The notes: generated by a model from the sequence alone, not told the origin. DNA of 64,000 nt from Streptomyces antibioticus (GCF_002019855.1 NZ_CM007717.1:186001-250000); one strand, 5' to 3'; positions 24,559-34,244 are shown, numbered from the stretch's first letter. Translations and numbers: made by a program.

Positions 24559-26775
24559 TCAGACCCGGGTGGCCGTCTCGCGGCGGTTCTCCTCCGTCGC
24601 CGGGCGGTCGGCCGATGCGGCCGGAGCCGCGGCGGGCAGCCGCGCGCCCTCGATGTCGACGTCCGGGAGCAGCCGGTCGAGCCAGCCGGGCATGCTCCAG
24701 GCACGCCGTCCGAGCAGGGCCATGGCGGCGGGCACGAGCGTCATGCGGACGACGAAGGCGTCGATGAACACTCCGAAGGCCAGGGAGAATCCGATGGCCT
24801 TGACGATCGGGTCGTCGTTGAAGACGAAGCCGCCGAAGACCGCGACCATGATCAGTGCGGCGGCCACGACGACGCGCGCGCTGCTGGAGACGCCCCGGGC
24901 GATCGCCCCGGCCGCGTCCTTGGTGTGCTCGTAGTCCTCGCGCATCCGGCTGACGAGGAACACCTCGTAGTCCATGGCGAGACCGAAGAGCACTCCGGTG
25001 AGCAGGATCGGCAGGAAGCTGGTGACCGGTCCGACGGCCGACACGTCGAGCAGCCCGTTCAGGTGGCCCTGCTGGAAGACCCAGACCGAGGCGCCCAGGC
25101 TCGCGCCGACCGAGAGGAGGAATCCGAGTGCCGCCTTGAGGGGCACGAGGACCGACCGGAAGGCGATGGCCAGCAGGAGCAGTGCGAGGAGGACGATGAC
25201 GCCGATGAACAGGGGCAGGGCGTCTCCGAGCTTGTCGGCGACGTCGATCGCCATGGCGGTCTGCCCGGTGACGTAGAGGGCTCCGCCCGCGGCGGCGACC
25301 TCGGGTGCCTGGTCGCGCATGCGGTGGACCAGGTCGGTGGTGGCCTCGGCGTCGGGACTCGACTTCGGCACCACGGCCATGACCACGACGTCGCCGGAGC
25401 GGTTGGGCACGGAGGGCGAGACGGCGGCCACGTTCCGGTCGGCGACCAGGGTGTCGCGCAACCGGGTCACGGCGCCCTCCCGCCGGTCCTGCGGGATGTG
25501 TTCGGTGTCGACGACGGTGACGAGGGTGGCGTTGAAGCCGGGGCCGAAGCCCTCGCTGAGCAGGTCGTAGCTCTTGTGCTGGGTGCTGGCCTCGGGCTGG
25601 GCGGCGTAGCTGGGCAGGCCGAGGCGCAGGTCGCGGGCGGGCAGGGCGAGGGCCAGCAGTCCCAGGACGCCGGCGAGCAGGACGACGGCCGGCGCGCGGG
25701 TGACGGTACGGGCCCAGGCCAGGCCCCAGGAGCCGGCGGCGCGGTTCTCTCGCGCGCTCTTCCGGCGGCGCGGGCGCATCCGCTCGCCGAACACGCCGAG
25801 GACGGCCGGGAGCAGGCTGATGGCGACCAGGACGGCGATCAGGACGGTTCCGGCACCGGCGAGGCCCATGATCGTGAGGAAGGGGATGCCGGTGACGGCC
25901 AGCGCCGCGAGCGCGATGACGACCGTGGCGCCGGCGAACACGACCGCTCCGCCGGCGGTGGCGGTGGCGCGTGCGATCGACTCCTCCCAGCTCGTGTCGG
26001 GGTCGGCGAGCTGCTCACGGTGGCGTGAGATGACGAACAGCGCGTAGTCGATGCCGACCGCGAGGCCGATCATCAGGGCCAGTACGGTCGCGGTGCCGGT
26101 CATCTCCACGAAGCCGGAGACGAACATCGTGCCGAGCAGTCCGACGGCGACGCCGAGGAGGGCGGTCAGCAGCGGCAGTCCGGCCGCGACGATCGAGCCG
26201 AGCGCGACGGCGAGGACGACGAAGGCGATGACGACGCCGACGAGTTCGGCCGGGCCGCCCGCCTCCGTCTGCGGGAGCATGGCGGAGCCGCCCAGCTCGA
26301 CCTGCATGCCGGCGTCGCGCAGGGGCTCGACCGCGGCGGCCAGTTCTTCCTTGGCCTCCTCCGTCACCTCGGGCGCCTCGTCCTCGAACCGGACGTCGGA
26401 GTAGGCGATCGTCCGGTCGCCCGACACGGCGCCGTTCTCGGCCGGCCGGGAGACGTCGACGACGCCTTCCACGTCCGCCGCCTTGCGCAGGACGCGGTCC
26501 AGCACCTGTTGCTGCCCCGGTTCCGTGACGGTCCTGCCCTCGGGGGCGGCGACCACGATGCGTACGACGCCGCCGGCGGCGGGCGGGAACTTCGCCTTGA
26601 GGAGGTCCTGAGCCTCCTGCGCCTCGACGCCGGGGATGGTGAACTCCGTGGACGTCTTTCCGTGCAGGGTCGCTCCCAGGCCGCCGACGACGGCGAGCAG
26701 CAGTATCCAGGTCGCGATCACCCAGCGGCGCCGGCGAACCATCCAGCGCGCCCAGGCGTACAGGCGTGAGGCCAT
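24559..26775 (-). CDS. MMPL/RND-family membrane exporter
   Basis: A 738-residue transporter with the duplicated RND layout. TM1 (about 18-38) is followed by an extracytoplasmic domain (FPPAAGGVVRIVVAAPEG...), then a block of five helices with GIDYALFVISRHREQL, and a second half with AMDYEVFLVSRMREDYEHT. The paired GxDY(A/E)xF signatures carry the proton-relay Asp. MMPL relatives move lipids or drugs. The ATG at 26775 is preferred over upstream frame extension, which would overlap the operator. Divergent from a TetR gene that probably represses it. Confidence 0.92.
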   Translation of the reverse strand: MASRLYAWARWMVRRRRWVIATWILLLAVVGGLGATLHGKTSTEFTIPGVEAQEAQDLLKAKFPPAAGGVVRIVVAAPEGRTVTEPGQQQVLDRVLRKAADVEGVVDVSRPAENGAVSGDRTIAYSDVRFEDEAPEVTEEAKEELAAAVEPLRDAGMQVELGGSAMLPQTEAGGPAELVGVVIAFVVLAVALGSIVAAGLPLLTALLGVAVGLLGTMFVSGFVEMTGTATVLALMIGLAVGIDYALFVISRHREQLADPDTSWEESIARATATAGGAVVFAGATVVIALAALAVTGIPFLTIMGLAGAGTVLIAVLVAISLLPAVLGVFGERMRPRRRKSARENRAAGSWGLAWARTVTRAPAVVLLAGVLGLLALALPARDLRLGLPSYAAQPEASTQHKSYDLLSEGFGPGFNATLVTVVDTEHIPQDRREGAVTRLRDTLVADRNVAAVSPSVPNRSGDVVVMAVVPKSSPDAEATTDLVHRMRDQAPEVAAAGGALYVTGQTAMAIDVADKLGDALPLFIGVIVLLALLLLAIAFRSVLVPLKAALGFLLSVGASLGASVWVFQQGHLNGLLDVSAVGPVTSFLPILLTGVLFGLAMDYEVFLVSRMREDYEHTKDAAGAIARGVSSSARVVVAAALIMVAVFGGFVFNDDPIVKAIGFSLAFGVFIDAFVVRMTLVPAAMALLGRRAWSMPGWLDRLLPDVDIEGARLPAAAPAASADRPATEENRRETATRV

Positions 26776-26885
26776 CGAAGCATTCCTTACCGGTCGAGAC
26801 CCTGATCTAGAGGAAGTCAGGGGACATGGCGGTGGCGGAGGGGCGAAGCAGCACGCCCCCACCACGCATTGCACAGTAATGCATT

Positions 26886-26903
26886 TTTACAGTTGACTGT
26901 AAA
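26886..26903. promoter_or_regulatory. Perfect palindromic operator between MMPL and TetR genes
   Basis: TTTACAGT-TG-ACTGTAAA is a perfect 8-2-8 palindrome. On the plus strand TTGACT (26893-26898) overlaps it, and TAAACT (26918-26923) lies 7 bases before the TetR ATG at 26930, making a leaderless transcript likely. An additional GCATT/AATGC repeat lies at 26867-26883. The layout fits TetR repression of both directions. Confidence 0.65.
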
Positions 26904-26929
26904 TTAGCTACCGATGGTAAACTCGCGGC

Positions 26930-27499
26930 ATGACCGGTGACAGCCTCAGGGAACGCGGCAAGGCGCGGCGCAGGGAAGCGATCCTCACCGCCGCCTACGA
27001 GCTGTTCGCCGAGCGGGGCTTCGACGCCACGAGCATCGCCGACATCGCCGAGGCGGCCGAGGTCTCGCCGCGCACCGTCACGCTGTACTTCCCGACCAAG
27101 CTCGAACTGGCGATGGAGCACTTCAACGCGTTCGTCGACCAGCTCGCCGCGGCCCTGCACGCCAGGCCGGCGGGCCAGGGCATCCTCGACACGGTGGAAC
27201 GGTGGCTGCGCGAACAGGCGGATTCCCGGGACAGGTTCGACGAGCTCCACGACCGGATGCTCCAGGCGAACCCGCAGCTCAAGGGGCTCTGCCGGGGCCG
27301 GCTTGCCGATGTCGTGCAGGACGGCGCGCGCCTTCTCGCCGAAGAGCAGGGCCGGCGCCCCGACGACTTCGCTCCCCGCATCCTGGCGGCCACGGTGGCG
27401 AGCGTGATCGCTGAACTGACGCACCGGTCCGAGCCGGGCGACCTGGAGACGGCCATGACCTTCATCCGTGCCGCGGCCGCCACGCTTCAGCGCGGCTGA
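26930..27499 (+). CDS. TetR-family repressor of the MMPL exporter
   Basis: A 189-residue regulator. The HTH is at about 16-62 (AILTAAYELFAERGFDATSIADIAEAAEVSPRTVTLYFPTK), followed by a helical ligand domain. No ribosome site precedes the ATG at 26930, consistent with a leaderless mRNA from the TAAACT -10. Divergent from the exporter with one perfect palindrome between them. Expected to release DNA on binding an MMPL substrate. Confidence 0.88.
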   Translation: MTGDSLRERGKARRREAILTAAYELFAERGFDATSIADIAEAAEVSPRTVTLYFPTKLELAMEHFNAFVDQLAAALHARPAGQGILDTVERWLREQADSRDRFDELHDRMLQANPQLKGLCRGRLADVVQDGARLLAEEQGRRPDDFAPRILAATVASVIAELTHRSEPGDLETAMTFIRAAAATLQRG

Positions 27500-27538
27500 T
27501 CCGGCGCCCGGAGCCCTCGGCGTCGTGGGCGGGCGCTG

Positions 27539-28262
27539 TCAGCCGGCCTCGGGGGCGCCCTCGATCGTGTGGAGGATCTGTGTCTCGCGGTCGCGCACCA
27601 CCACCGCGGAGTCCACGAAGGAGGCGACGAGCGGGTTCGTCCCACCGGAGCGATGAGCCACGGCGACGACCGATCCGGGATGATCGCCGATCGTGATGAA
27701 GCGGACTCCGGGATGCGGCGAGTGGCGACGCGCCGCCGCCGGTGTGACGCTGCACGCCATCCCGGCAGCGACGACCTCCCCTTCCTCTCTCTGGGAGTGT
27801 GTCTCCACGACGTTGCGCGCCCGCTTGCCGGGCCGGTGGCCGGCCAGGGTCCAGAAGTCGCGCCAGACGCCGTCGTCCGTGCGGCCGATGGCGATCGGTT
27901 CGTCGAGAAGGTCCGCCACCCGCACGCGCTCGCGGCGGCTCATGGGGTGCGCCGCGCTCACCCCGACCACGCAGGGCTCGGTGAACAGCGGTGTGATCGC
28001 GAGACCGTGGGTGGCGCTGGGCAGCCGGATGAACGCCACGTCGGTGCTCCCGCCGGCCAGACCGGCCGAGGGGTCGGGGAGGCCGAACTCGGCCACGCCC
28101 CACGCGCCGCGCCTCGGCCACACCCTGGTCGAAGCGGTCCAGCACCTCACGGGCCGCGGCCAGGAACACCGTTCCCGCAGGCGTGAGTTCCACCCTGCGG
28201 GACGTGCGGTGCAGCAAGGGCGTCCCCAGTTCGGCCTCCAGTTGGGAGATCTGCTTGCGCAG
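27539..28262 (-). pseudogene. Decayed LysR-family regulator
   Basis: Homology starts in the middle of the HTH domain (RKQISQLEAELGTPLLHRTS), so the true N-terminus is lost. It continues through RVELTPAGTVFLAAAREVLDRF to EARRVGRG near 28100. There the frame changes and roughly 40 residues of the effector domain are missing. It resumes at EFGLPDPSAGLAGGSTDVAF and runs normally through the second half (VSAAHPMSRRERVRVADLL...) to 27539. Truncation, deletion and frameshift together make it non-functional. Confidence 0.75.
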
Positions 28263-28374
28263 TCCGGGTCCGGCCCGCCCATGTCGATCCCGCCGTGGCC
28301 CTCCACGACACCGTCCATCTCGTCGACGGTCCCCAGGTGCTCGAAGCGTGGCCGGTCGACATGCGGGGCTGGCG

Positions 28375-28665
28375 CTAGGACGTGATGTGGGGCCGGGCGA
28401 AGCGGAAGGCGCCTGCTCCGCTGCCCAGTTGAAGCCACAGGTACCCGGGCTGGGTGACGACGCGCAGGGCGATCGCCGCGCAGCCCGGGCAGCGGGCGGT
28501 CAGGCCGGGTTCGGGGCCGTAGACGTGCAGTTGGGCCATGGTCGCGGGCAGACGGCAGGAGGGGCACAGCCGCCAGGCGGTGGTCGGGTCCGTCGTGAAG
28601 ATCTCCCCGAGGGGGCCGGCCAGGGCGTTGCCGTCGAGGTACAGGGGGTGCTCTTGCTCGTTCAT
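28375..28665 (-). CDS. DUF6510 family small zinc-ribbon protein
   Basis: A 96-residue protein with two CxxC pairs (CPSC near 34-37 and CPGC near 59-62), a probable zinc ribbon, between MNEQEHPLYLDGNALAGPL and a short C-terminal strand. The pattern matches DUF6510, which typically accompanies a ferredoxin reductase and a sulfite-oxidase-like protein exactly as here (33 bases after the reductase gene). Activity unknown; an assembly or electron-transfer accessory is plausible. Start supported by GAGGAAC. Confidence 0.7.
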   Translation of the reverse strand: MNEQEHPLYLDGNALAGPLGEIFTTDPTTAWRLCPSCRLPATMAQLHVYGPEPGLTARCPGCAAIALRVVTQPGYLWLQLGSGAGAFRFARPHITS

Positions 28666-28698
28666 GGCGGGGGTTCCTCACCGTGCGGCGCGGGTGGG

Positions 28699-29391
28699 TC
28701 AGCCGAAGCGTTCGGTACGGATCTGGTCAGGTGCGTGGCCGGCGCCGAGCAGAAGGGCGCTGACGTGTTCGACGAATCCGGTCGGGCCGCAGACGTAGCA
28801 GCGTGATCCCTCAGCGGGCGGCAGGTCGAGCTTCGTGACGCGCCCTGCGGGACGCTCGGAGTCGGCCGGCGCCAGGCGGGTGTAGAGGCGCCGGATGTGC
28901 GTGTGCTGAGCCGCGGAGTCGAGTTCAGTGGCGTACCAGACCTCGTCCGGGCCTCGGACGGAGTAGAGCAGGGTGCAGGGCGCGTCCGACGCGGACGCGA
29001 GCCGTGCGCGCAGCATCGCCATGAGCGGCACGATGCCCGAGCCGCCGGCGATCAGCAGGAGCGGGCCGGGCTCCTCGGGCGTCCAGACGAACCAGCCTCC
29101 GAGGGGTCCCTTGACCTCGACCTCGGCGTCCACGGGGAGATCGTCGGCGAGGTACGGGGAGACCTCGCCTCCGGGTACTGCCTGGACTCCCAGCTCGATT
29201 CGGTCGGTGTCGGCGGGGGCGGCCAGCGAGTAGCTCCGTACGGCCTGATAGCCGTCCGCCGCCGTCAGCCGTACGTCGACGTGCTGGCCCGGGAGGTGTC
29301 CCGGCCAGCGCGCAACCTCGAACGTCAGGGTGCGACCGGTCGCGGTCTGATCCGTCCGCTCGGTGAGGCGGGCCCGTCGCCAGCCGGGCAT
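28699..29391 (-). CDS. FAD/NAD(P)-binding ferredoxin-reductase-type oxidoreductase
   Basis: A 230-residue flavoprotein. The FAD domain has RSYSLAAP (about 52-59) and GEVSPYLADDL. The NAD(P) domain has LLLIAGGSGIVPLMAMLRA (about 110-128) and a C-terminal YVCGPTGFVEHV with ERFG at the end. There is no 2Fe-2S domain, so it must pass electrons to a separate partner. Its ATG overlaps the stop of the sulfite-oxidase-like gene (TGATG), suggesting the two form an electron-transfer pair. Confidence 0.88.
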   Translation of the reverse strand: MPGWRRARLTERTDQTATGRTLTFEVARWPGHLPGQHVDVRLTAADGYQAVRSYSLAAPADTDRIELGVQAVPGGEVSPYLADDLPVDAEVEVKGPLGGWFVWTPEEPGPLLLIAGGSGIVPLMAMLRARLASASDAPCTLLYSVRGPDEVWYATELDSAAQHTHIRRLYTRLAPADSERPAGRVTKLDLPPAEGSRCYVCGPTGFVEHVSALLLGAGHAPDQIRTERFG

Positions 29392-29990
29392 CAGTCGCTC
29401 CAGTAGCGCTGCTCACGCCATGGGTCGCCGTAGTCGTGGTAGCCGGCCGACTCCCAGAAGCCGGGTTCGTTCTCCGGTGTGAGGATCAGGCCCTTGACCC
29501 ACTTCGCCGACTTCCAGAAGTACAGGTGCGGGATGACGAGGCGCGCCGGGCCGCCGTGATCCGGGGAGAGCGCGAAGCCGTCGAAGAAGTGCGCCAGCCA
29601 TGCCTTGCCGTCGGTCACGTCCTCCAGCGGAAGGTTGGTGGTGTAGCCGTCGAACGACTCGGCGACGACGAAATCGGCGGCGGTCTCGACCTCGTCGAGG
29701 AGGACGTCGAGGGAGACACCGCGCCAGGTGGTGTCGAACTTCGACCACCGGGTCACGCAGTGGATGTCGACGGTGGGCTCCTCCTGGGGCAGCGCCATCA
29801 TCTCGTCCCAGGTCCAGGTCCGGCTCTCCCCCACCTCGGTGGTCACGGTGAACGACCACCGGTCGGTGGGGATGTGCGGCGTGGGCCCCGCGGACAGGAC
29901 GGGGAACGACTCCGTCGGGTACTGCCCCGGCGGCAGCCGGCCCTCGAACGCGTGGGTCTTCCCATGGAACCCCGGCGACAAGCTGCCCAT
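29391..29990 (-). CDS. Sulfite-oxidase-like molybdopterin protein (YedY/MsrP type)
   Basis: A 199-residue cytoplasmic molybdenum-cofactor protein. The cofactor cysteine sits in VDIHCVTRWSKFDTTWRGV (about residue 78). The rest of the sulfite oxidase fold is recognisable in ESFDGYTTNLPL, GGPARLVIPHLYFWKSAKWVKGL and the final WESAGYHDYGDPWREQRYW. No Tat signal or heme domain is present. First gene of the operon with the flavin reductase and the DUF6510 protein; substrate unknown. ATG 29990 with GGGGTGGAG upstream. Confidence 0.88.
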   Translation of the reverse strand: MGSLSPGFHGKTHAFEGRLPPGQYPTESFPVLSAGPTPHIPTDRWSFTVTTEVGESRTWTWDEMMALPQEEPTVDIHCVTRWSKFDTTWRGVSLDVLLDEVETAADFVVAESFDGYTTNLPLEDVTDGKAWLAHFFDGFALSPDHGGPARLVIPHLYFWKSAKWVKGLILTPENEPGFWESAGYHDYGDPWREQRYWSD

Positions 29991-30126
29991 GGCTCCACCC
30001 CTCTCACCCGAAGCCGGTCCCCACGCGCTCTGTGTCCCTGCCCTTCCCCCCCATGCTCCTCGCCTGCCGTGCGGACGCAACCTGACGTGCCCGCGTCCCT
30101 GTTGTGTGCGAGACCTGCGTGGTCGA

Positions 30127-31233
30127 TCAGACCGTGACGAGTCCCAGTTCGGCGCAGTTCTTTCGGAGTGGGTCGAGGCCGAAGGCCGTGACGGGGCCGA
30201 CGACGCCGGGTGTGGTGGTGGGGTGGGTGGTGAGGTGGTGGGCCGCCCAGGCGATGAGTTCGCCGGTGAGGCTGTAGGGGTTGGGGCCTTCGAGGTGGAT
30301 CTCCGCGAGCGGGGTGGGGTCCGGGGCGGCCGAGGAGGCCACGGCGACGACGTGGGAGGGGATCCGGGCGCGCAGGGCGGCGTCGGGGCCGCCGGGTGGG
30401 CCGATGAGGAGGGGGCGGGTCAGGGCGTCGGTCAGTCTGCGGCTTGCCGGGAGGTGCGTGGTGGCGTTGACGAGGGCCGAGTAGAGGGAGATCGGGCGGC
30501 TGAGTTCGGGGAACCAGCCGTTGTAGACCGTGACGTCGTCCAACGACGGGAACTCCTGCGGCAGGAAGAGCACTTCGGTGCCGGAGACGAGGAACGCCGA
30601 CTTGCGGCGGCCTCGTACGGTGAAGCGGCGGACGCGGGAGGCGGTGCGTTCGTCGACGAGCCGGTGGTGGTGCCAGCGTGCCGAGGGCAGGGTCATTCCG
30701 TCGCGCATGGTGGCGCGTGTGCCCTGGCTGATGCCGCGCCGGATGGGGCCGGTCGCGAAGTAGCCGATGTCGACGGACCGCGCGTCCGCCCCTGCCTGCC
30801 GGAGGGCGAGCGCCCCGGCGAGAAGGCCGGGTACGTAGTCGTAGCCGAAGGCCGGCAGCATCACCGCGCCGGTCTCCCGGGCGCGTTCGTGGTGACGCTC
30901 GTACAGGGCGCGCACGAAGCCGACTTCGCCGCTGGAGTCGATGTAGTGCGCGCCCGCGTCCGCGGCGGCCCGGGCGACGGGGAAGCCGAAGCGTTCGAAG
31001 GGGCCGACGGTGGTGATCAGTACGTCGCCGGATCGGAGGTGCTTCGCCAGGTCGTCGGGGGTCGCGGCATCGGCGACCAAGTGGTCGAGTCCGCCATGGC
31101 GTTCGGCCAGCGCCGACAGCGTCGCGGGGTTGCGTCCGGCGATCGTCGGTCTGACGCCCCTGCGCAGAAGGGCGCCCAGGACGAGGTCGCCCGTGTAGCC
31201 GGTGGCGCCCAGCAGGACGATGCGGCCGGTCAT
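30127..31233 (-). CDS. Saccharopine-dehydrogenase-like / trans-enoyl-reductase family oxidoreductase
   Basis: A 368-residue protein with an N-terminal Rossmann motif [15 protein letters not shown] (9-23) and a second segment [20 protein letters not shown]. The family includes mycobacterial trans-acting enoyl reductase and many uncharacterised NAD(P)-dependent enzymes; it does not act on saccharopine. ATGA overlap with the aldehyde dehydrogenase in front indicates a shared pathway, and together with the DJ-1 protein it forms a three-gene operon. Confidence 0.85.
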   Translation of the reverse strand: MTGRIVLLGATGYTGDLVLGALLRRGVRPTIAGRNPATLSALAERHGGLDHLVADAATPDDLAKHLRSGDVLITTVGPFERFGFPVARAAADAGAHYIDSSGEVGFVRALYERHHERARETGAVMLPAFGYDYVPGLLAGALALRQAGADARSVDIGYFATGPIRRGISQGTRATMRDGMTLPSARWHHHRLVDERTASRVRRFTVRGRRKSAFLVSGTEVLFLPQEFPSLDDVTVYNGWFPELSRPISLYSALVNATTHLPASRRLTDALTRPLLIGPPGGPDAALRARIPSHVVAVASSAAPDPTPLAEIHLEGPNPYSLTGELIAWAAHHLTTHPTTTPGVVGPVTAFGLDPLRKNCAELGLVTV

Positions 31234-32666
31234 CGCTTCCGTCCCAGGAGCGGGTGGGTCCGGGACACGGCCTTGGCTATGAAGGCGAAGGAACGGGACG
31301 TGTGCGGTGCGTAGATCAGGCGCAGGGTGTCCGGCCTGGTGGGCTTGGACAGCACCGGCTTGCGGTGGCTGAACGTGTCGAAGGACGTCCTGCCGTGGTA
31401 GGCACCCATCCCGGACTCTCCGACGCCGCCGAACGGCAGGTCGGGCACGCCGAGATGGATCATCGGGGCGTTGAAGACGAGCCCTCCGGACGAGGTCCTC
31501 TCCAGCAGCGCCTGCCGGGCCGCCTTGTCGCGGGTGAACGCGTAGAGGGAGAGGGGCTTGTCCCTGGCGTTGATGAAGTCGACGGCCTCGTCGACGTCGC
31601 GCACGGTCAGGATCGGGAGGATCGGGCCGAAGATCTCCTCGGTCATGACGGGTGCGCTGGGCGGCACTTCGGCCAGCACGGTGGGGGCTATGTAGCGTTC
31701 GCCGGCATCGGAGACGCCGCCGGTGACGAGGTCCCCCTCTGCCGTGAGTCCGCTCAGGCGCTGGAAGTGCCGGTCGTTGACGATACGGCCGTAGTCGGCA
31801 CTGGTGCGGGGGTCGGTGCCGAACATCTGCTGGACGGCACGGGGCAGTTCGGCCAGCAGGGAGTCGCGGGCGGCCTCGGTGACGAGGACGTAGTCGGGTG
31901 CGACGCAGGTCTGGCCGGCGTTGGTGAACTTGCCCCAGGCCAATCGGCGTGCGGTGACGGCCATGTCGGCGGTCTCATCGATGAACACGGGTGATTTTCC
32001 GCCGAGTTCAAGGGTGATGGGCGTCAGGTTCTTCGCCGCCGCGGCCGCCACGATGCGGCCGACCGTGCCGTTCCCGGTGTAGAAGATGTGGTCGAAGCGC
32101 TGCGCGAGCAGTTCGGTGGTCTCCTCGACCGCCCCTTCGACGACGGCGACGGCTTCCAGGTGGCGGGGCAGCAGGTCGGCGAGCAAGGCGCTGGTGGCCG
32201 GGGCCAGTTCGCTGGGTTTGACGACGGCCGTGTTGCCGGCGGCCAGTGCGCCGACCAGGGGGTTCAGCGTGAGCGTCAGCGGATAGTTCCAGGGCGCGAT
32301 GATCAGGCAGACGCCGAGGGGTTCGGGGTGGATCCGGGCCGTCGCCGGTTTGATGTTCAGGGGTACGCCGACCCGCCGGGGCTTCATCCAGCGGTCGAGG
32401 TGGCGCAGGGCGTGCTCGATCTCCGTGAGGACTCCGCCGATCTCGGTGAGGTGCGACTCGGTGCGCCCCTTGCGCAGGTCGTCGTAGAGGGCTTCCTCGA
32501 TGTCCGAGGTGTGCCGCCTCAACATGCTTCGCAGGGCGTGGAGTTGGCGGCGGCGCCAGGCGGCGGGCCGGGTGAGGCCGGAGTCGAAGACGGCCCGCAG
32601 CCGTAGGACGGTCTCCGGGATGCCCTGGTCCTGCCGGGCGACGGGGGCGGGGGCGGTGCCGGTCAT
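31230..32666 (-). CDS. Aldehyde dehydrogenase (class 3-like)
   Basis: A 478-residue NAD(P)-dependent dehydrogenase. The catalytic Cys is in [16 protein letters not shown] and the general base Glu in [11 protein letters not shown]. The N-terminal [30 protein letters not shown] cofactor segment is intact. The C-terminal tail ([20 protein letters not shown]) is hydrophobic, as in fatty aldehyde dehydrogenases. Middle gene of an operon: 32 bases after the DJ-1 gene and overlapping the next by ATGA. It probably detoxifies an aldehyde. Confidence 0.93.
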   Translation of the reverse strand: MTGTAPAPVARQDQGIPETVLRLRAVFDSGLTRPAAWRRRQLHALRSMLRRHTSDIEEALYDDLRKGRTESHLTEIGGVLTEIEHALRHLDRWMKPRRVGVPLNIKPATARIHPEPLGVCLIIAPWNYPLTLTLNPLVGALAAGNTAVVKPSELAPATSALLADLLPRHLEAVAVVEGAVEETTELLAQRFDHIFYTGNGTVGRIVAAAAAKNLTPITLELGGKSPVFIDETADMAVTARRLAWGKFTNAGQTCVAPDYVLVTEAARDSLLAELPRAVQQMFGTDPRTSADYGRIVNDRHFQRLSGLTAEGDLVTGGVSDAGERYIAPTVLAEVPPSAPVMTEEIFGPILPILTVRDVDEAVDFINARDKPLSLYAFTRDKAARQALLERTSSGGLVFNAPMIHLGVPDLPFGGVGESGMGAYHGRTSFDTFSHRKPVLSKPTRPDTLRLIYAPHTSRSFAFIAKAVSRTHPLLGRKR

Positions 32667-32698
32667 GGGCGCGTGCCTTCCAGACGGGAAAGGGAGAT

Positions 32699-33430
32699 CT
32701 ACGGGGCGGGCGGCCGGCGGGTCGTCGTCGTCGCGTTCACATCGGTGACGATGCGCCGGGCGAGCTGTTCGGAGGACGGCGGGTTCTGGCCCGTGTACAC
32801 ATTGCGGTCCACGACCACGTACGGCCGTAGCGGCAGGCGCGCCTTGGAGTACTCCGCCCCGCTCTCCCTCAGCCGGTCCTCCAGCAGCCACACCGCCTTG
32901 CGGCCGAAGCTGTTGAACTTCTCCTCCAGGTTCGACAGTCCTGTCATCCGGTACCCCGTGAACGGCCACGACCCGTCCTCGTTCCGCGCCGCGAACGCCG
33001 CGGCCGGCGCGTGGCACAGCAACGCGAGCGGCTTGCCCGACCGCAGCACGCGTGTGATCAGCGCGCCCGAGACCGGATCCACCGACAGGTCCTCCATCGG
33101 ACCGTGGCCGCCCGGATAGAACACCACGTCGAAATCGTCCGGATCGATGTCCGCCAGCACTCGCGGCCTGTCCAACTCCCCCTTGATCGACTCCAGATAC
33201 GCGGCCACCTCGCGCAGCTTCGACGGCCACCCCGCCGTCCGCGACATGCTCAACCGGTCCAGTGTCGGCACCTTCCCGCCCGGCGTGGCGATGGTGATGT
33301 CCCACCCCGCCGCCGAAAAGATCTTGTGCGGCATCGCCAGCTCCTCACCCCAGTAGCCCGACGGATGCACCTCCCCGTCCCGCAACGTCCAACGGTCCGC
33401 CGCGGACACCACGAACAACACCCTGGTCAT
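32699..33430 (-). CDS. DJ-1/PfpI (Hsp31-like) family protein
   Basis: A 243-residue class I glutaminase-like protein. The nucleophile Cys is in [13 protein letters not shown] (about 135-147), and an acidic residue is supplied by [14 protein letters not shown] near the start. [14 protein letters not shown] forms the oxyanion side. Hsp31-type members act as glyoxalase III or deglycase/chaperones against reactive carbonyls, which fits the downstream aldehyde dehydrogenase. First gene of the operon, start supported by GGAAGAGGGG, divergent from a TetR gene. Confidence 0.88.
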   Translation of the reverse strand: MTRVLFVVSAADRWTLRDGEVHPSGYWGEELAMPHKIFSAAGWDITIATPGGKVPTLDRLSMSRTAGWPSKLREVAAYLESIKGELDRPRVLADIDPDDFDVVFYPGGHGPMEDLSVDPVSGALITRVLRSGKPLALLCHAPAAAFAARNEDGSWPFTGYRMTGLSNLEEKFNSFGRKAVWLLEDRLRESGAEYSKARLPLRPYVVVDRNVYTGQNPPSSEQLARRIVTDVNATTTTRRPPAP

Positions 33431-33593
33431 GACGACCCCTCTTCCTGACGAGACGGCTCCACCGTCGAGGCGGTGGACGTACCGGCATACCTGGCGAAAG
33501 GCGCGAGCCACCCCGAAATCATCATCTGCCGCGCGGAGGGCCCGGGCGACCGGTTGCCCGCCGCGGGCACGCCTCATATTGCTGACATGGTAC

Positions 33594-33624
33594 GCCACTC
33601 TTGGCACAGACTGCCATGTTTGGC
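33594..33624. promoter_or_regulatory. Twin palindromic operators, TetR/DJ-1 intergenic
   Basis: GCCACTCTTGGC (33594-33605) and GCCATGTTTGGC (33613-33624) are two copies of GCCA-N4-TGGC whose centres are 19 bp apart, just upstream of a TAGCCT -10 (33630-33635) and the ATG at 33642. This is the expected binding region of the adjacent TetR protein, controlling itself and the carbonyl-detoxification operon. Confidence 0.6.
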
Positions 33625-33641
33625 ACTGATAGCCTTGTCGT

Positions 33642-34244
33642 ATGAGGGAGACCACCGCACCCGGCCTGCGCATGAAGACCCGCCGAGCCGTCACCGAGGC
33701 CCTGGCCGACACGGCGCTCGAACTCTTCGACACCAGTGGGTTCGACGAGGTCACGGTCGCCGACATCGTCGCGGCGGCGGGCATCTCCCAGCGCAGCTTC
33801 TTCCGTTACTTCAGCAACAAGGAGGACGTGGTCTTCGGTGACCGCATCCCCTCCGCCGAGGAGGTCCGGGACGAGCTGCTCCGGCACATCGAGGGCAGCC
33901 ACCCGTGGGACGCGCTGCGCGCCACGTTCCGGACGGCGGCCCTGCAGATGGACGCCGACGGGGGGCGCTGGAAGCGGGCGACGCGCGTCATCTGCCACAC
34001 GCCCGGCCTGCGCGCGCGTTACCTGGAGAAGCATCTGGCCTGGACGGACGCCCTCCTGCCCGAGATCGCGTCGCGGCTCGGCGCCGAGGACACCGACGTC
34101 GAGCTGAAGGCCCAGACGATGATCAACACCGCGCTGGGCTGCTTCGACGTCGCCCTGATGCGCTGGGCGGACGGCGGCGCGGACGTCTCCCTCGCCGGCC
34201 TCGTGGACGAGGTGTTCGGCTTCGTGCGGTTCCCCCACGGCTGA
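33642..34244 (+). CDS. TetR-family regulator
   Basis: A 200-residue regulator. The HTH spans about 13-60 (AVTEALADTALELFDTSGFDEVTVADIVAAAGISQRSFFRYFSNKED), with a TetR_C_17-like helical domain behind it. No ribosome site is seen and the TAGCCT box is 7 bases before the ATG, suggesting a leaderless mRNA. Divergent from the DJ-1/aldehyde dehydrogenase operon with two palindromes between. Confidence 0.88.
   Translation: MRETTAPGLRMKTRRAVTEALADTALELFDTSGFDEVTVADIVAAAGISQRSFFRYFSNKEDVVFGDRIPSAEEVRDELLRHIEGSHPWDALRATFRTAALQMDADGGRWKRATRVICHTPGLRARYLEKHLAWTDALLPEIASRLGAEDTDVELKAQTMINTALGCFDVALMRWADGGADVSLAGLVDEVFGFVRFPHG

Noticed and set aside
24439..26028. 530-codon plus-strand frame opposite the MMPL gene
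   Set aside because: Shadow of the MMPL transporter, with low-complexity Gly/Glu/Asp sequence and no ribosome site.
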